Positions 44,519 through 53,683 of a stretch of DNA of 64,000 bases are shown in pieces. Below the pieces are notes generated by a model, which saw nothing but the letters and a program-made list of their open reading frames with translations, was not told where the DNA came from and made no database searches. The stretch is from NCBI GenBank assembly GCA_003712125.1, contig RHLF01000002.1, forward strand, positions 1,178,001-1,242,000, written 5' to 3'. How positions within the stretch are numbered: the stretch's first letter is position 1; each line of letters opens with the position of its first letter. The position numbers were made by a program, and so were the translations under genes. Source of the stretch: Allomuricauda sp. Its GTDB lineage: Bacteria > Bacteroidota > Bacteroidia > Flavobacteriales > Flavobacteriaceae.

Positions 44519-46246
44519 ATGGAGGTACTTGATTGGATAATCCTAGTCGGAACACTTTTTTTTATTGTGGCCTACGGTGTATGGAAAACCAAGGGAAGTC
44601 ATAGTGTTGAGGATTATGTTCGTGGTGGAAGTGACGCCAAATGGTGGACCATTGGCCTCTCGGTAATGGCTACCCAAGCCAGTGCCATAACTTTTTTATC
44701 TACCCCAGGTCAAGCTTTTCATGATGGAATGGGATTCGTTCAGTTCTATTTTGGTTTGCCCTTAGCCATGGTCGTGATATGTTTGGTTTTTGTTCCTATG
44801 TATCACAAACTCAATGTTTTTACAGCTTATGAGCTGTTGGAAAAAAGGTTTGACCTAAAAACAAGAACACTTACTGCAATACTGTTTTTGATCCAACGTG
44901 GGCTTGCAGCCGGTATCACCATTTTTGCACCTTCCATAATTCTTTCTGCGGTATTGGGATGGGATTTGCGCACCTTAAATATTTTGATTGGCATATTGGT
45001 CATTATTTATACTGTATCCGGGGGTACCAAAGCAGTAAGCGTAACACACAAACAACAAATGTTTGTGATAATGGTTGGAATGTTCTTCACCTTCTTTTTT
45101 ATTTTGGGCTCCCTTCCCATTTCTATGGGAGAGGCCTTAAAAATTGCTGGGGCCAGTGGCAAACTAGATATCCTTGATTTCAATTTTGATGCTCAAAACA
45201 GATATACCTTTTGGAGTGGCATAACGGGTGGATTCTTTTTGATGCTTTCTTACTTTGGTACCGATCAAAGTCAGGTGCAGCGGTATCTCTCGGGCAAATC
45301 AGTTCGAGAAAGTCAATTAGGGCTCATATTCAATGGTATATTGAAAGTACCCATGCAATTTTTCATCCTTTTGGTTGGGGTCATGGTGTTTGTTTATTAC
45401 CAATACAATACCTCACCATTAAATTTTAATCCTGCTGCCAACGAAGCGGTACTTAGTTCAGATTTATCAGAAGACTACAAAGTATTGCAGAACGGCCATG
45501 AAGAATTGGAAGCAGAAAAACGGTTGGCTCAAAATGCGTACTCTAAAGCATTAAGGTTAAAGGATTATGATGCCATCGAGCAGGCAAAAATATCGATGCT
45601 CTCTATCAATGAAAGGGAATACAGCAATCGAAATGCGGCGAAAGCCATGATTCAAGAAGCAGAGCCGAATGCCGAAACCAATGACAAGGATTATGTGTTC
45701 ATCCATTTCATATTAAATAACCTGCCCATGGGTCTTGTCGGCTTATTGTTGGCTGTTATCCTCTCCGCGGCTATGTCTTCGACAGCATCAGAACTTAACG
45801 CTTTGGGCACGATTACCGCATTGGATTTATACAAACGAAATAAAACAGGGGAATTGACCGAAAAGCACTATGTATGGGCCACCAAAGGATTCACCCTCAT
45901 ATGGGGCATTATCGCTATACTGATTGCTTGTGTGGCCAACCTTTTTGATAACCTTATCCAATTGGTCAACATTATAGGGTCTATTTTTTACGGTAACATT
46001 CTTGGGGTTTTCCTACTTGCTTTTTTCTTTAAGGGAATTAAGGGAAATGCCGTCTTTGTCGCAGCAATTCTCACACAAATAATAATTTTTGTGCTCTATT
46101 TTGCCTGGATATTTCCTTATGAAAGTGGAGAAGAGAAGCTTGGTTATCTCTGGCTCAATGCCATCGGTTGCGCATTGGTCGTGATTCTATCGTTATTGTT
46201 CGAATTATTCGACAACCTGCTTAGAAAACCTCCCATAAAGACATAA
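44519..46246 (+). CDS. Sodium:solute symporter (SSS family)
   Basis: 575 residues, about 13 helices. Sodium-symporter signatures are visible: SVMATQASAITFLSTPGQAF in the first repeat and the later helices around LLAVILSAAMSSTASELNALGTI. A soluble insertion of about 80 residues (about 305-390, charged, helical) sits between two helices. Placed behind a PIG-L deacetylase and a small membrane peptide, it may import a sugar or amino-sugar derivative. The operon ends in a strong terminator. Confidence 0.88.
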   Translation: MEVLDWIILVGTLFFIVAYGVWKTKGSHSVEDYVRGGSDAKWWTIGLSVMATQASAITFLSTPGQAFHDGMGFVQFYFGLPLAMVVICLVFVPMYHKLNVFTAYELLEKRFDLKTRTLTAILFLIQRGLAAGITIFAPSIILSAVLGWDLRTLNILIGILVIIYTVSGGTKAVSVTHKQQMFVIMVGMFFTFFFILGSLPISMGEALKIAGASGKLDILDFNFDAQNRYTFWSGITGGFFLMLSYFGTDQSQVQRYLSGKSVRESQLGLIFNGILKVPMQFFILLVGVMVFVYYQYNTSPLNFNPAANEAVLSSDLSEDYKVLQNGHEELEAEKRLAQNAYSKALRLKDYDAIEQAKISMLSINEREYSNRNAAKAMIQEAEPNAETNDKDYVFIHFILNNLPMGLVGLLLAVILSAAMSSTASELNALGTITALDLYKRNKTGELTEKHYVWATKGFTLIWGIIAILIACVANLFDNLIQLVNIIGSIFYGNILGVFLLAFFFKGIKGNAVFVAAILTQIIIFVLYFAWIFPYESGEEKLGYLWLNAIGCALVVILSLLFELFDNLLRKPPIKT

Positions 46247-46272
46247 AAAAACCCTGATAACTCAGGGTTTTA
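46244..46272. terminator. Bidirectional terminator, symporter / DUF2911 genes
   Basis: ACCCTGA (46251-46257), loop TAAC, TCAGGGT (46262-46268), with seven A before and TTTTATT after. It serves the convergent genes on both strands. Confidence 0.85.
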
Positions 46273-46293
46273 TTAAAAATTTTTTGGCGTGTA

Positions 46294-47136
46294 TTACGCA
46301 CCCCATTCCTTAAGGGAATCTTTGTTCATTTTGATGTAGTCAGCGTTGCCGGAAGCCTCAGCATCAGCCAACGATTTTTTGGCCAATTCTATTGCACCCT
46401 TTTTATCCCCTGCTTTCGCATAGATCAAAGATTGCTGACGTAATTGCCAAAAGCGAGGTTTTTCAATCATAGACATAGCTTTGTCTATCCATTCTTTGGC
46501 CTTAGCGATATCCTTACCTTCAGAAAAATAATAGCTGGCCGCCGCATAATAGTCGCCTGCGCCTGGCCCATTCATTACCTTATCAATGGCTGCAGACACC
46601 TTTGCTTCAGTGGGAACTTCAAATGGAACACCTACATAGGTCTTCTCCCACATGATACCTAGAACAGCACCACCAGAAGTAATATCATCAATGGTCATGG
46701 TAAAAGACTGGATGTCCATTTCGATAGGATATACAGGTACCGTTACCCTGGCAGCCACCTTGGTTTCATCCAATTCAGCAGGTGCACCACCACCTTGGTA
46801 TTCGGTATAAAAAATAACTTCCCACTCTGACTGCTGAGGGATACTAAAAATAGCGTAGGTTCCCTTTTTTAAATCAGTACCGCCTACTTTTACATCATCT
46901 CCAAAGGTGACTTTGGTTCGGGCATTGGCTCCTGTTCGCCATACTTTGCCATAAGGAACCAAATCTCCGAATATGGTTCTTCCGCGCATTGCCGGTCTGG
47001 AATAATCTACAGCAACATCGGTTAATCCTACAACTTGGGTAAAAGTCGCCGCAGGGCTTGGGGCTGGGGTTTGCAACTGTGCCGTCAGGGTTGTTGATAA
47101 AACTACCGCAAAGGCGAAAAGTGCTAATTTTTTCAT
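46294..47136 (-). CDS. DUF2911 secreted protein
   Basis: 280 residues with signal peptide (MKKLALFAFAVVLSTTLTAQ). The DUF2911 domain follows (about 30-180), recognised by VAVDYSRPAMRGRTIFGDLVPYGKVWRTGANA. The C-terminal part (about 200-275) is helical and TPR-like (AKEWIDKAMSMIEK, KKGAIELAKKSLADAE). Function unknown; the family is abundant in Bacteroidetes. Monocistronic. Confidence 0.9.
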   Translation of the reverse strand: MKKLALFAFAVVLSTTLTAQLQTPAPSPAATFTQVVGLTDVAVDYSRPAMRGRTIFGDLVPYGKVWRTGANARTKVTFGDDVKVGGTDLKKGTYAIFSIPQQSEWEVIFYTEYQGGGAPAELDETKVAARVTVPVYPIEMDIQSFTMTIDDITSGGAVLGIMWEKTYVGVPFEVPTEAKVSAAIDKVMNGPGAGDYYAAASYYFSEGKDIAKAKEWIDKAMSMIEKPRFWQLRQQSLIYAKAGDKKGAIELAKKSLADAEASGNADYIKMNKDSLKEWGA

Positions 47137-47229
47137 TGTGAACGTGTTTTTATACGATTAGTTCACAAAACTACCCATAAACAAAAGTGAGTTTTGTTAA
47201 GAAATACTTAAATACGATAACCCCAAAGG

Positions 47230-48399
47230 CTAATTTAGAATGAAAGGTTTTGAGATTATCGCATCCCCATAAAAGAAGGCCAAATGGTACATGGCAGGTG
47301 GCAATTCAGCTAAGTCCACCGAGTTGTCCCCTATATTTTCTAGGGGAACAAAAAGAACCAATCTCCCAATACTGTCAAAAACACCCATGCCAAAAATTGG
47401 GGCGTCAGAATCAAGGCGATAGTTCAATATTTTAGAATCAAACGAACGATATAAAATAAGTTGATCATTAATTTCAGGAAGTTCAGGGTTCGGTTCTTCG
47501 GGTTCTTCGGGTTCCTCAGGATTTTCGGGCACTTCTTCCATCGCGTCATTCAACGAAAATCGGAACAATCGCGCTGCAGAACTAATTGGTGGTGAACTAG
47601 CATTGAATTCTTCTGAACTCACATAAAAGGTATTTCCAATTTTTGTAATGGCTTCAGTTTGTGCAAGGCCCGAGCTCAGGTTGACCTTGGTCGTCGATCC
47701 AGAAAAAATGGTAGTTTCAGAAACACCATCAACTTGAACAAAAAAAGGAGCTAAGAATGAAGAATAACCAATAAGGTAAAGCGTACCACTCATCGGGTCA
47801 TATTCCGCCCCGGTGACCAAACCATCAACTTGGTACGAATCCAACCGTTCTGCTAAAAATGCCCCCTGCAATTTTGGCAATCGATAAGCAACGGTTCCTT
47901 GGCTTTGCCATTGTTTTGTCAAAATAATCAAATCGTCGCCTGATACGAAAAGGGCTTCCGCATCCCAATCGCTGTTTTGTTGGGAAGTAAATTCATCTTG
48001 ATCTTCATACAAATAATCAATACGTTGAGCAGTAATCACATCCGAAGCATTATAGTCAGACTTCGCTATTTTCAAGATGTTTAAATCTTGTCTGATTCCT
48101 GAATTGTTGCCAATATCTCCGATATAAATAAATTCATCATCTTGGGTAAGTGCTTCCCAATCGGTATTACTGGCATTACTTATCGTTACCGTTCTGGTAA
48201 TTTGTAAGGAGGTGGTATCGATTTCGAAAAGTTGAGCCGTATTACCGGAATCATTGTGGGTTATCAACTTCCCGTTATAGAAGATAAGCCCTGAGGTCTC
48301 CCATACCTGTTGTGGCAACGAACCCACGACACTAATATCATCCTGGGGTAGGCCCACAAAAGATAAAAGCAATGCAATATGTAATAAAAAGGCCTTCAT
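47230..48399 (-). CDS. Secreted beta-propeller-like protein with type IX secretion-like C-terminus
   Basis: 389 residues. A signal peptide (MKAFLLHIALLLSFVGLPQ) is followed by a repeated beta pattern (about 25-285: WETSGLIFYNGKLITHNDSG, NTDWEALTQDDEFIYIGDIG, SDWDAEALFVSGDDLIILTKQ), as in six-bladed propellers. A Pro/Glu-rich linker (about 292-310) leads to a C-terminal domain of about 75 residues ending PAMYHLAFFYGD...FILN, similar to type A sorting domains of the type IX system. Probably surface or secreted. No catalytic motif seen. Confidence 0.7.
   Translation of the reverse strand: MKAFLLHIALLLSFVGLPQDDISVVGSLPQQVWETSGLIFYNGKLITHNDSGNTAQLFEIDTTSLQITRTVTISNASNTDWEALTQDDEFIYIGDIGNNSGIRQDLNILKIAKSDYNASDVITAQRIDYLYEDQDEFTSQQNSDWDAEALFVSGDDLIILTKQWQSQGTVAYRLPKLQGAFLAERLDSYQVDGLVTGAEYDPMSGTLYLIGYSSFLAPFFVQVDGVSETTIFSGSTTKVNLSSGLAQTEAITKIGNTFYVSSEEFNASSPPISSAARLFRFSLNDAMEEVPENPEEPEEPEEPNPELPEINDQLILYRSFDSKILNYRLDSDAPIFGMGVFDSIGRLVLFVPLENIGDNSVDLAELPPAMYHLAFFYGDAIISKPFILN
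47492..47518. repeat. 9-bp tandem repeat encoding the Pro/Glu linker
   Basis: GGTTCTTCG twice and GGTTCCTCA once, in frame, encoding EEP units of the secreted protein's linker. Such an array can change copy number by slippage without breaking the frame. Confidence 0.7.
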
Positions 48400-48527
48400 G
48401 AAATCTTAAATCAGGATGAATTTAGAAACAACAAGGCATACTTTGCCAAAAAACCCGATTATTATTCAAGATAACCGACATACCGGCTATTCAGGCGCTA
48501 AAGTCTATTCCTAAATCTATTTATAAA

Positions 48528-48576
48528 TTGTTTAACTATATTTATTATTAGTTAAACAAAATCAATTTTAACTTTG
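48528..48576 (+). promoter_or_regulatory. Perfect 11-bp inverted repeat and -7 element before the photolyase operon
   Basis: TTGTTTAACTA (48528-48538), 10-nt spacer, TAGTTAAACAA (48549-48559). TAACTTTG, a perfect -7 element, follows at 48569-48576, and the SRPBCC gene starts at 48590. The right arm lies where the -33 box would be; no TTTG is found there. This is the geometry of a repressor or MerR-type site. Symmetry and positions are seen; the binding protein is not known. Confidence 0.65.
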
Positions 48577-48589
48577 CCAAAACCCTTTT

Positions 48590-49081
48590 ATGAAACTTTA
48601 CCAATTAAAGGCAAAACAAGGTTTACCGATTTCCAAAAAAGCGGCATGGGATTTTTTATCGGATCCAAAAAATTTAAAGACAATTACCCCAGACCATATG
48701 GGGTTTCATATTCTCTCAGGGGCCGATAGGCCTATGTATCAAGGACAAATCATTCAATATATAGTGAAACCTTTCGCCGGGTATGCCACCAAGTGGGTCA
48801 CCGAAATCACACATGTTAGAAATGAGGAGTACTTCGTTGACGAACAACGTTTCGGACCTTATTCGTTATGGCACCACAAGCACTTTTTGAAAGAAGTAGA
48901 AGGTGGGGTAGAAATGGAGGATATTATAGATTATAAAATTCCTTTTGGCATCATCGGACAAATTGTTCAGCCATTTTTGGTTAAAAAGCAACTTGAAAGT
49001 ATTTTTAAATATCGTGAGCACAAATTAAAAGAACTCTTCGGAGTGCTAGAGGGATACGATAATCAACTTGAGTTAAATTAA
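48590..49081 (+). CDS. SRPBCC (START-like) family protein
   Basis: 163 residues with the helix-grip pattern of polyketide cyclase-like ligand-binding proteins: AAWDFLSDPKNLKTITPDHMGFHIL, YATKWVTEITHV, and a C-terminal helix (LESIFKYREHKLKELF). In Bacteroidetes such genes commonly stand next to photolyase genes. Here it leads SRPBCC-SDR-photolyase with gaps of 4 nt and an overlap of 1 nt. Ligand unknown. Expression is probably controlled through the inverted repeat before it. Confidence 0.83.
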   Translation: MKLYQLKAKQGLPISKKAAWDFLSDPKNLKTITPDHMGFHILSGADRPMYQGQIIQYIVKPFAGYATKWVTEITHVRNEEYFVDEQRFGPYSLWHHKHFLKEVEGGVEMEDIIDYKIPFGIIGQIVQPFLVKKQLESIFKYREHKLKELFGVLEGYDNQLELN

Positions 49082-49085
49082 AAGC

Positions 49086-49778
49086 ATGGCAAAAAACATT
49101 CTACTTATCGGCGGTTCACATGGGATTGGCTTCGAAATGGCAAAATCATTACTTGATGACCACACGGTTTATGTAGCTTCGCGAACCAACGAAAAATTGG
49201 GGAACCTCGATGTGAACTACATCCCATTCGATGCCACTAATGACACTCTTGATGAAAACCAATTGCCAAAAGAGTTGCACGGTTTTGCCTATTGCCCGGG
49301 CAGTATCAATTTAAGACCCTTCAAAATGTTGAACTTAGAAACATTTAAAGAAGATATGGAACTCAATTTTTTTGGCATGATCAATGTGATAAAAACCATT
49401 TTACCAAAAATGGCCGAGGGATCAAGCATGGTATTTTTTAGCACCGTAGCTGTAGGGACAGGTATGCCTTTTCATACCAGTGTGGCAGCCGCAAAAGGTG
49501 CCATTGAAGGGTTTACAAAATCGCTGGCTGCAGAATATGCTCCAAAAATTCGGGTCAACGCCATAGCCCCTTCCTTGGTCGATACACCGCTAGCCGGTCG
49601 CCTTCTGAATAATGATAAAAAGAAGGAAGCTATGGCAGAACGGCATCCCTTAAAACGATTCGGAAAACCGGATGATATTGCCAACCTGGCCGTCTTTTTG
49701 CTAAGTGACAAGAGCTCATGGATGACCGGACAGATATTGAGAGCTGATGGGGGCATGTCAACATTAAATGTCAATTAA
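49086..49778 (+). CDS. SDR-fold protein lacking the catalytic Tyr
   Basis: 230 residues with the nucleotide motif GGSHGIG and the C-terminal NAIAPSLVDTPLA and ILRADGGMS of SDRs. The place of the catalytic YxxxK reads VAAAK (in HTSVAAAKG), so the Tyr is absent while the Lys is kept; the NNAG motif is also replaced (YCPGS). It may act without classic hydride chemistry, or with another acid. The gene is between SRPBCC and photolyase genes and ends in TAATG, shared with the photolyase start. Confidence 0.83.
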   Translation: MAKNILLIGGSHGIGFEMAKSLLDDHTVYVASRTNEKLGNLDVNYIPFDATNDTLDENQLPKELHGFAYCPGSINLRPFKMLNLETFKEDMELNFFGMINVIKTILPKMAEGSSMVFFSTVAVGTGMPFHTSVAAAKGAIEGFTKSLAAEYAPKIRVNAIAPSLVDTPLAGRLLNNDKKKEAMAERHPLKRFGKPDDIANLAVFLLSDKSSWMTGQILRADGGMSTLNVN

Positions 49779-51082
49779 TGCCTTTAAAAGTTGTTGTTTT
49801 TTGGTTTCGTCGTGACCTAAGGCTCATAGATAATGTTGCTCTTTCCAAGGCATTGGAAGCCAAATTTCCCGTTTTACCCATTTTTATTTTTGATAAAGAA
49901 ATCTTGGATAAATTGCCTAAAGATGATGCCCGGGTCAGCTTCATTTTTGAAAGGCTTCAGTCCCTTCAAAAACATTTGGCAACAGCATCAAAGAGTACAA
50001 TCGCCTTACTTCATGCAACGCCAAAAGAGGCTTTTTCGCAACTTATTCAACAATATAATATTCAGGCCGTATATACCAATCATGACTACGAGCCCTATGC
50101 ACTTGCGCGAGACAAGGAAATTGGCACATTACTAAACCAACATCAGATTTCATTCCACACCTACAAAGACCAAGTGATTTTTGAGAAGGATGAAATTACC
50201 AAAGATGATGGTACACCCTATGTAGTCTATACACCGTATATGAGAAAGTGGAAGGAACGCTTTAATGCCCAAAGGGATTTGATCCATCACGAACTAGATT
50301 CTTCCAATTTCATAACTGATACCACTTTACCTACTGTAAGCTTGAATGACATGGGCTTTCAAATATCCGATATAAAAGTTTCCAACTTTACCGTGTCATC
50401 AGAGCTTATAAGCAATTATGAGGCAACCCGAAACTTTCCAGCCACCAAAAATGGGACATCGCGTTTGGGACCGCATTTGCGTTTTGGCACTGTATCTGTC
50501 CGTCAAATGGTCAAGAAAGCCATTGAAGAAGAGAACGAAGTCTTTTGGAATGAATTGATTTGGAGGGAGTTCTTTATGCAAATACTTTGGCACTTCCCAA
50601 AGACGGTGAATTATGCCTTTAAACCGAAATATGATCGGATTAAATGGCGCAACAACGAGGAAGAATTCGAGCGTTGGAAGAAGGGTCAAACTGGCTATGC
50701 CTTAGTAGATGCCGGCATGCGGGAGTTGAACAAAACAGGTTATATGCACAATCGTGTGCGAATGTTGGTGGCCAGTTTCTTATGCAAACACCTTCTTATT
50801 GATTGGCGCTGGGGAGAAGCGTATTTCGCCGAAAAGTTATTGGATTATGATATGAGTGCCAACGTTGGAAACTGGCAGTGGGCTGCAGGAAGCGGCGTGG
50901 ATGCAGCACCCTATTTCCGGATTTTTAACCCCATAACCCAAATCGAAAAGTTTGACAAGCAGCATGCCTATATCAATAAGTGGGTACCGGAATTAAATGA
51001 ACTGACCTATCCCCAAAAAATGGTTGACCATAAGGCTGCTCGAGAACGTTGCCTTAAGGTATACAAAGAGGCTGTCGGGTGA
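49778..51082 (+). CDS. phrB: Deoxyribodipyrimidine photolyase, class I
   Basis: Repairs UV-made cyclobutane dimers with light, using FAD and an antenna pigment. 434 residues: N-terminal Rossmann domain (VVVFWFRRDLRLIDN), C-terminal FAD domain with TSRLGPHLRFG, ELIWREFFMQ, GMRELNKTGYMHNRVRM and NVGNWQWAAGSGVDAAPYFRIFNP. This is the usual class I CPD form rather than DASH cryptochrome. Last gene of the SRPBCC-SDR-photolyase operon, sharing one base with the SDR stop. Confidence 0.93.
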   Translation: MPLKVVVFWFRRDLRLIDNVALSKALEAKFPVLPIFIFDKEILDKLPKDDARVSFIFERLQSLQKHLATASKSTIALLHATPKEAFSQLIQQYNIQAVYTNHDYEPYALARDKEIGTLLNQHQISFHTYKDQVIFEKDEITKDDGTPYVVYTPYMRKWKERFNAQRDLIHHELDSSNFITDTTLPTVSLNDMGFQISDIKVSNFTVSSELISNYEATRNFPATKNGTSRLGPHLRFGTVSVRQMVKKAIEEENEVFWNELIWREFFMQILWHFPKTVNYAFKPKYDRIKWRNNEEEFERWKKGQTGYALVDAGMRELNKTGYMHNRVRMLVASFLCKHLLIDWRWGEAYFAEKLLDYDMSANVGNWQWAAGSGVDAAPYFRIFNPITQIEKFDKQHAYINKWVPELNELTYPQKMVDHKAARERCLKVYKEAVG

Positions 51083-51144
51083 AGCTTTTTTAGTATTTTT
51101 AGCATGATTCAGGCTTACATTATGCACTAACTAATTCTCTTATC

Positions 51145-52572
51145 ATGAAAAAAGTACTACTGTTACCTCTCGCTTTGCTGGTCGTTACAGCAACCTTTTC
51201 CCAAAAAATGGGCAAGAACAAAAAAGCGGTCATCGCTTCGGTTGAAAATCACAAAGAAAATCTAATTGCTCTAAGTGATTCAATTTGGTCTTATGCTGAA
51301 ATAGCCTTTCAAGAATCAAAATCGGCAGAAGTTCTAGCAAGTTATGCCGAAAAAAATGGCATGAAGGTGGTACGAGGTGTGGCCAATATTCCAACTGCCT
51401 TTACGGCCACCTATGGTTCAGGAAAACCTGTGATCAGTATTTTGGGGGAATTTGATGCATTACCGGGCTTGTCACAAAAAACAGAGCCCACTAAGAACCC
51501 TATCAATATTGGGGCGCCAGGACATGGATGCGGACATAATCTTTTTGGGGCTGCTAGTCTGGGCGCTGCCATAGCGATAAAGGAACAAATTGAATCGGGA
51601 CAGCTCAAGGGCACGGTAAAATTTTTGGGCACCCCTGCTGAGGAAAAATTCTTTGCAAAAGTTTGGATGGTAGAGGCCGGCTTATGGGATGATGTTGATG
51701 TAAATATAAGTTGGCATCCAAGTTCTAAAATTGAATCCGATGTACAAAGTAGTCTTTCCTTAATTGATTTTATTGTAGAGTTTTATGGACAGGCGGCCCA
51801 TGCCTCAGGTGACCCTTGGAATGGTCGCAGTGCCTCCGATGCACTTGAATTATATACCACCGGCATAAATTATTATCGAGAACATATACGGCCCACTTCA
51901 AGAATTCATTATCACATTCAAGATGGTGGTCAAGTTGTTAATGTGGTACCTGATTACGCCAAACTATGGGTTCGCGTTCGGGATCCAAAACGAAAAGTGA
52001 TGTTCCCTACCTACGAACATGTAAAAAAGATGGCAGAAGGTGCGGCTATCATGGCCAATGTAGATTACAAAATATCATTGGTATCCGGTATTTACGAAAT
52101 GTTGGTGAACCGTGCCGGGGGTGAAATTTTGCAAAAAAATCTTGAGTTACTTGGTCCCATTACTTATACAGAGCAGGAAGTAGCGTTTGGTATGAAAATT
52201 CAAAATGCAACTGGAAAACCTGAAATTGGTATGGACAGTTCTATTAAGCCACTTTTGGAAACAGAAGAACTGCCTGGTGGTGGATCTACTGATGTTGCAG
52301 ATGTCAGTTGGAATGTTCCAAATATCAACCTAAGTGTTACCACAGCACCAAAAGATACCCCATGGCATTCATGGGCCGTGGTGGCCTGTGGAGGCATGAG
52401 TATAGGACACAAGGGTTTGGTCTATGCCTCAAAAGCAATGGCCATGACTATGGTCGACCTTTTTGAAAACCCTAAATTGGTAGAAAAGGTTAAAGAAGAA
52501 TTTAAAACCCGCAAAGGAGAGGAAAAATATGAGGCCATGATCGATGGCCCTCCCCCTATCGGAAACAACTAG
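51145..52572 (+). CDS. M20 family amidohydrolase (AbgB-like), secreted
   Basis: 475 residues with a signal peptide (MKKVLLLPLALLVVTATFSQ). M20D-type features: GEFDALPGLSQ, GHGCGHNLFG, GTPAEEKFFAK, SWHPSS, and a dimerisation domain (AAHASGDPWNGRSA). The closest named relatives are p-aminobenzoyl-glutamate hydrolase subunit B and aminoacyl amidohydrolases. The substrate cannot be told from sequence. Monocistronic between the photolyase and pirin genes. Confidence 0.87.
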   Translation: MKKVLLLPLALLVVTATFSQKMGKNKKAVIASVENHKENLIALSDSIWSYAEIAFQESKSAEVLASYAEKNGMKVVRGVANIPTAFTATYGSGKPVISILGEFDALPGLSQKTEPTKNPINIGAPGHGCGHNLFGAASLGAAIAIKEQIESGQLKGTVKFLGTPAEEKFFAKVWMVEAGLWDDVDVNISWHPSSKIESDVQSSLSLIDFIVEFYGQAAHASGDPWNGRSASDALELYTTGINYYREHIRPTSRIHYHIQDGGQVVNVVPDYAKLWVRVRDPKRKVMFPTYEHVKKMAEGAAIMANVDYKISLVSGIYEMLVNRAGGEILQKNLELLGPITYTEQEVAFGMKIQNATGKPEIGMDSSIKPLLETEELPGGGSTDVADVSWNVPNINLSVTTAPKDTPWHSWAVVACGGMSIGHKGLVYASKAMAMTMVDLFENPKLVEKVKEEFKTRKGEEKYEAMIDGPPPIGNN

Positions 52573-52600
52573 AAAATCCGTTAACATTTTGATGGGATAG

Positions 52601-52631
52601 TTTACCAAAATTTGATTGTAATTTTGGTAAA
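52601..52631. promoter_or_regulatory. Perfect 11-bp inverted repeat before the pirin gene
   Basis: TTTACCAAAAT (52601-52611), 9-nt spacer, ATTTTGGTAAA (52621-52631), ending 10 nt before the pirin ATG. The -7 match TAATTTTG (52619-52626) lies inside the right arm. An operator over the promoter is more likely than a terminator because the stem is AT-rich and lacks a T run. Confidence 0.55.
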
Positions 52632-52641
52632 TTTTTGAAAA

Positions 52642-53643
52642 ATGAACGACCCTGTACTCCAAATATTTCCCTTGGGTTTTCCTTGGCAAACCCAAGATCC
52701 ATTTCTATTCTGTGTGTATCACCTGGACCATTATCCCAAAGGGACACCCACTATGGGCCCTGACCCAAAATTATTGGAAGGAAGAACACTAGGTAATGAT
52801 TTCACCCTGAAAGATGGATGGCGCATGTACCATGGTTCGACCATTCCTGGTTTTCCCTATCACCCCCATCGTGGTTTTGAAACCATTACGATTGTCAACA
52901 AGGGGTATTGTGATCATTCCGATTCATTGGGAGCGGCCGGACGTTTTGGTGAAGGAGACGTGCAATGGATGACTGCTGGGCGTGGCGTACAACACTCCGA
53001 AATGTTTCCGCTATTAAATACGGAACAAGACAACCCGTTGGAATTGTTTCAAATTTGGCTCAACCTGCCCAAGGCCGATAAATTTGTTGACCCCCACTTT
53101 AAGATGTTGTGGCATGAAGACATACCCGTTGTAAAAGAAGAAAACGCACAAATCAAAGTCATTGCAGGTACCTATCGTGGGGTTAAGGCCAATGAACCAG
53201 CACCGAATTCATGGGCTGCGAAAGAAGACAATGAGGTGGCCGTTTGGAATATCCATATCGATGCAAACACGACCTACAAACTACCGAAAGCCAATGGGTA
53301 TGTTACCCGCACCCTTTATTTTTATGAAGGTTCAGAAGTGTATATTGGAGACCATAAGGTGATTCCAAATTCTGGTATTGCCTTAGATCCCTCGATGGAG
53401 GTGACGATTAAAATTGGTGAAGAAAATGCACACTTTCTTTTGTTACAGGGAAAACCCATCGAGGAACCGGTTGCCAAGCACGGGCCTTTTGTCATGAACA
53501 CCCAAGAAGAAATTAGGGAAGCGATGAAAGAATATGGCCTAACCCAATTTGGTGGTTGGCCTTGGCCTTATCCAGATAATGTACATGATCGCGAAAAAGG
53601 CCGATTTGCGAAATATCCCTCAGGAGAGGTAATTGAAAAATAA
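52642..53643 (+). CDS. Pirin family protein (bicupin)
   Basis: 333 residues with the pirin core: YHPHRGFETITIV, the metal ligands His in HPHRG and in VQHSEM with Glu, and FGEGDVQWMTAGRGVQHSE. Pirins are Fe-binding cupins; some have quercetinase activity and others act as redox-sensing cofactors. At 333 residues it is longer than E. coli YhhW. A palindrome overlaps its promoter. Role unknown. Confidence 0.88.
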   Translation: MNDPVLQIFPLGFPWQTQDPFLFCVYHLDHYPKGTPTMGPDPKLLEGRTLGNDFTLKDGWRMYHGSTIPGFPYHPHRGFETITIVNKGYCDHSDSLGAAGRFGEGDVQWMTAGRGVQHSEMFPLLNTEQDNPLELFQIWLNLPKADKFVDPHFKMLWHEDIPVVKEENAQIKVIAGTYRGVKANEPAPNSWAAKEDNEVAVWNIHIDANTTYKLPKANGYVTRTLYFYEGSEVYIGDHKVIPNSGIALDPSMEVTIKIGEENAHFLLLQGKPIEEPVAKHGPFVMNTQEEIREAMKEYGLTQFGGWPWPYPDNVHDREKGRFAKYPSGEVIEK

Positions 53644-53683
53644 CCCTCAATTTGGCCAAATATTCCCGAAAAACAGAGTGTGG

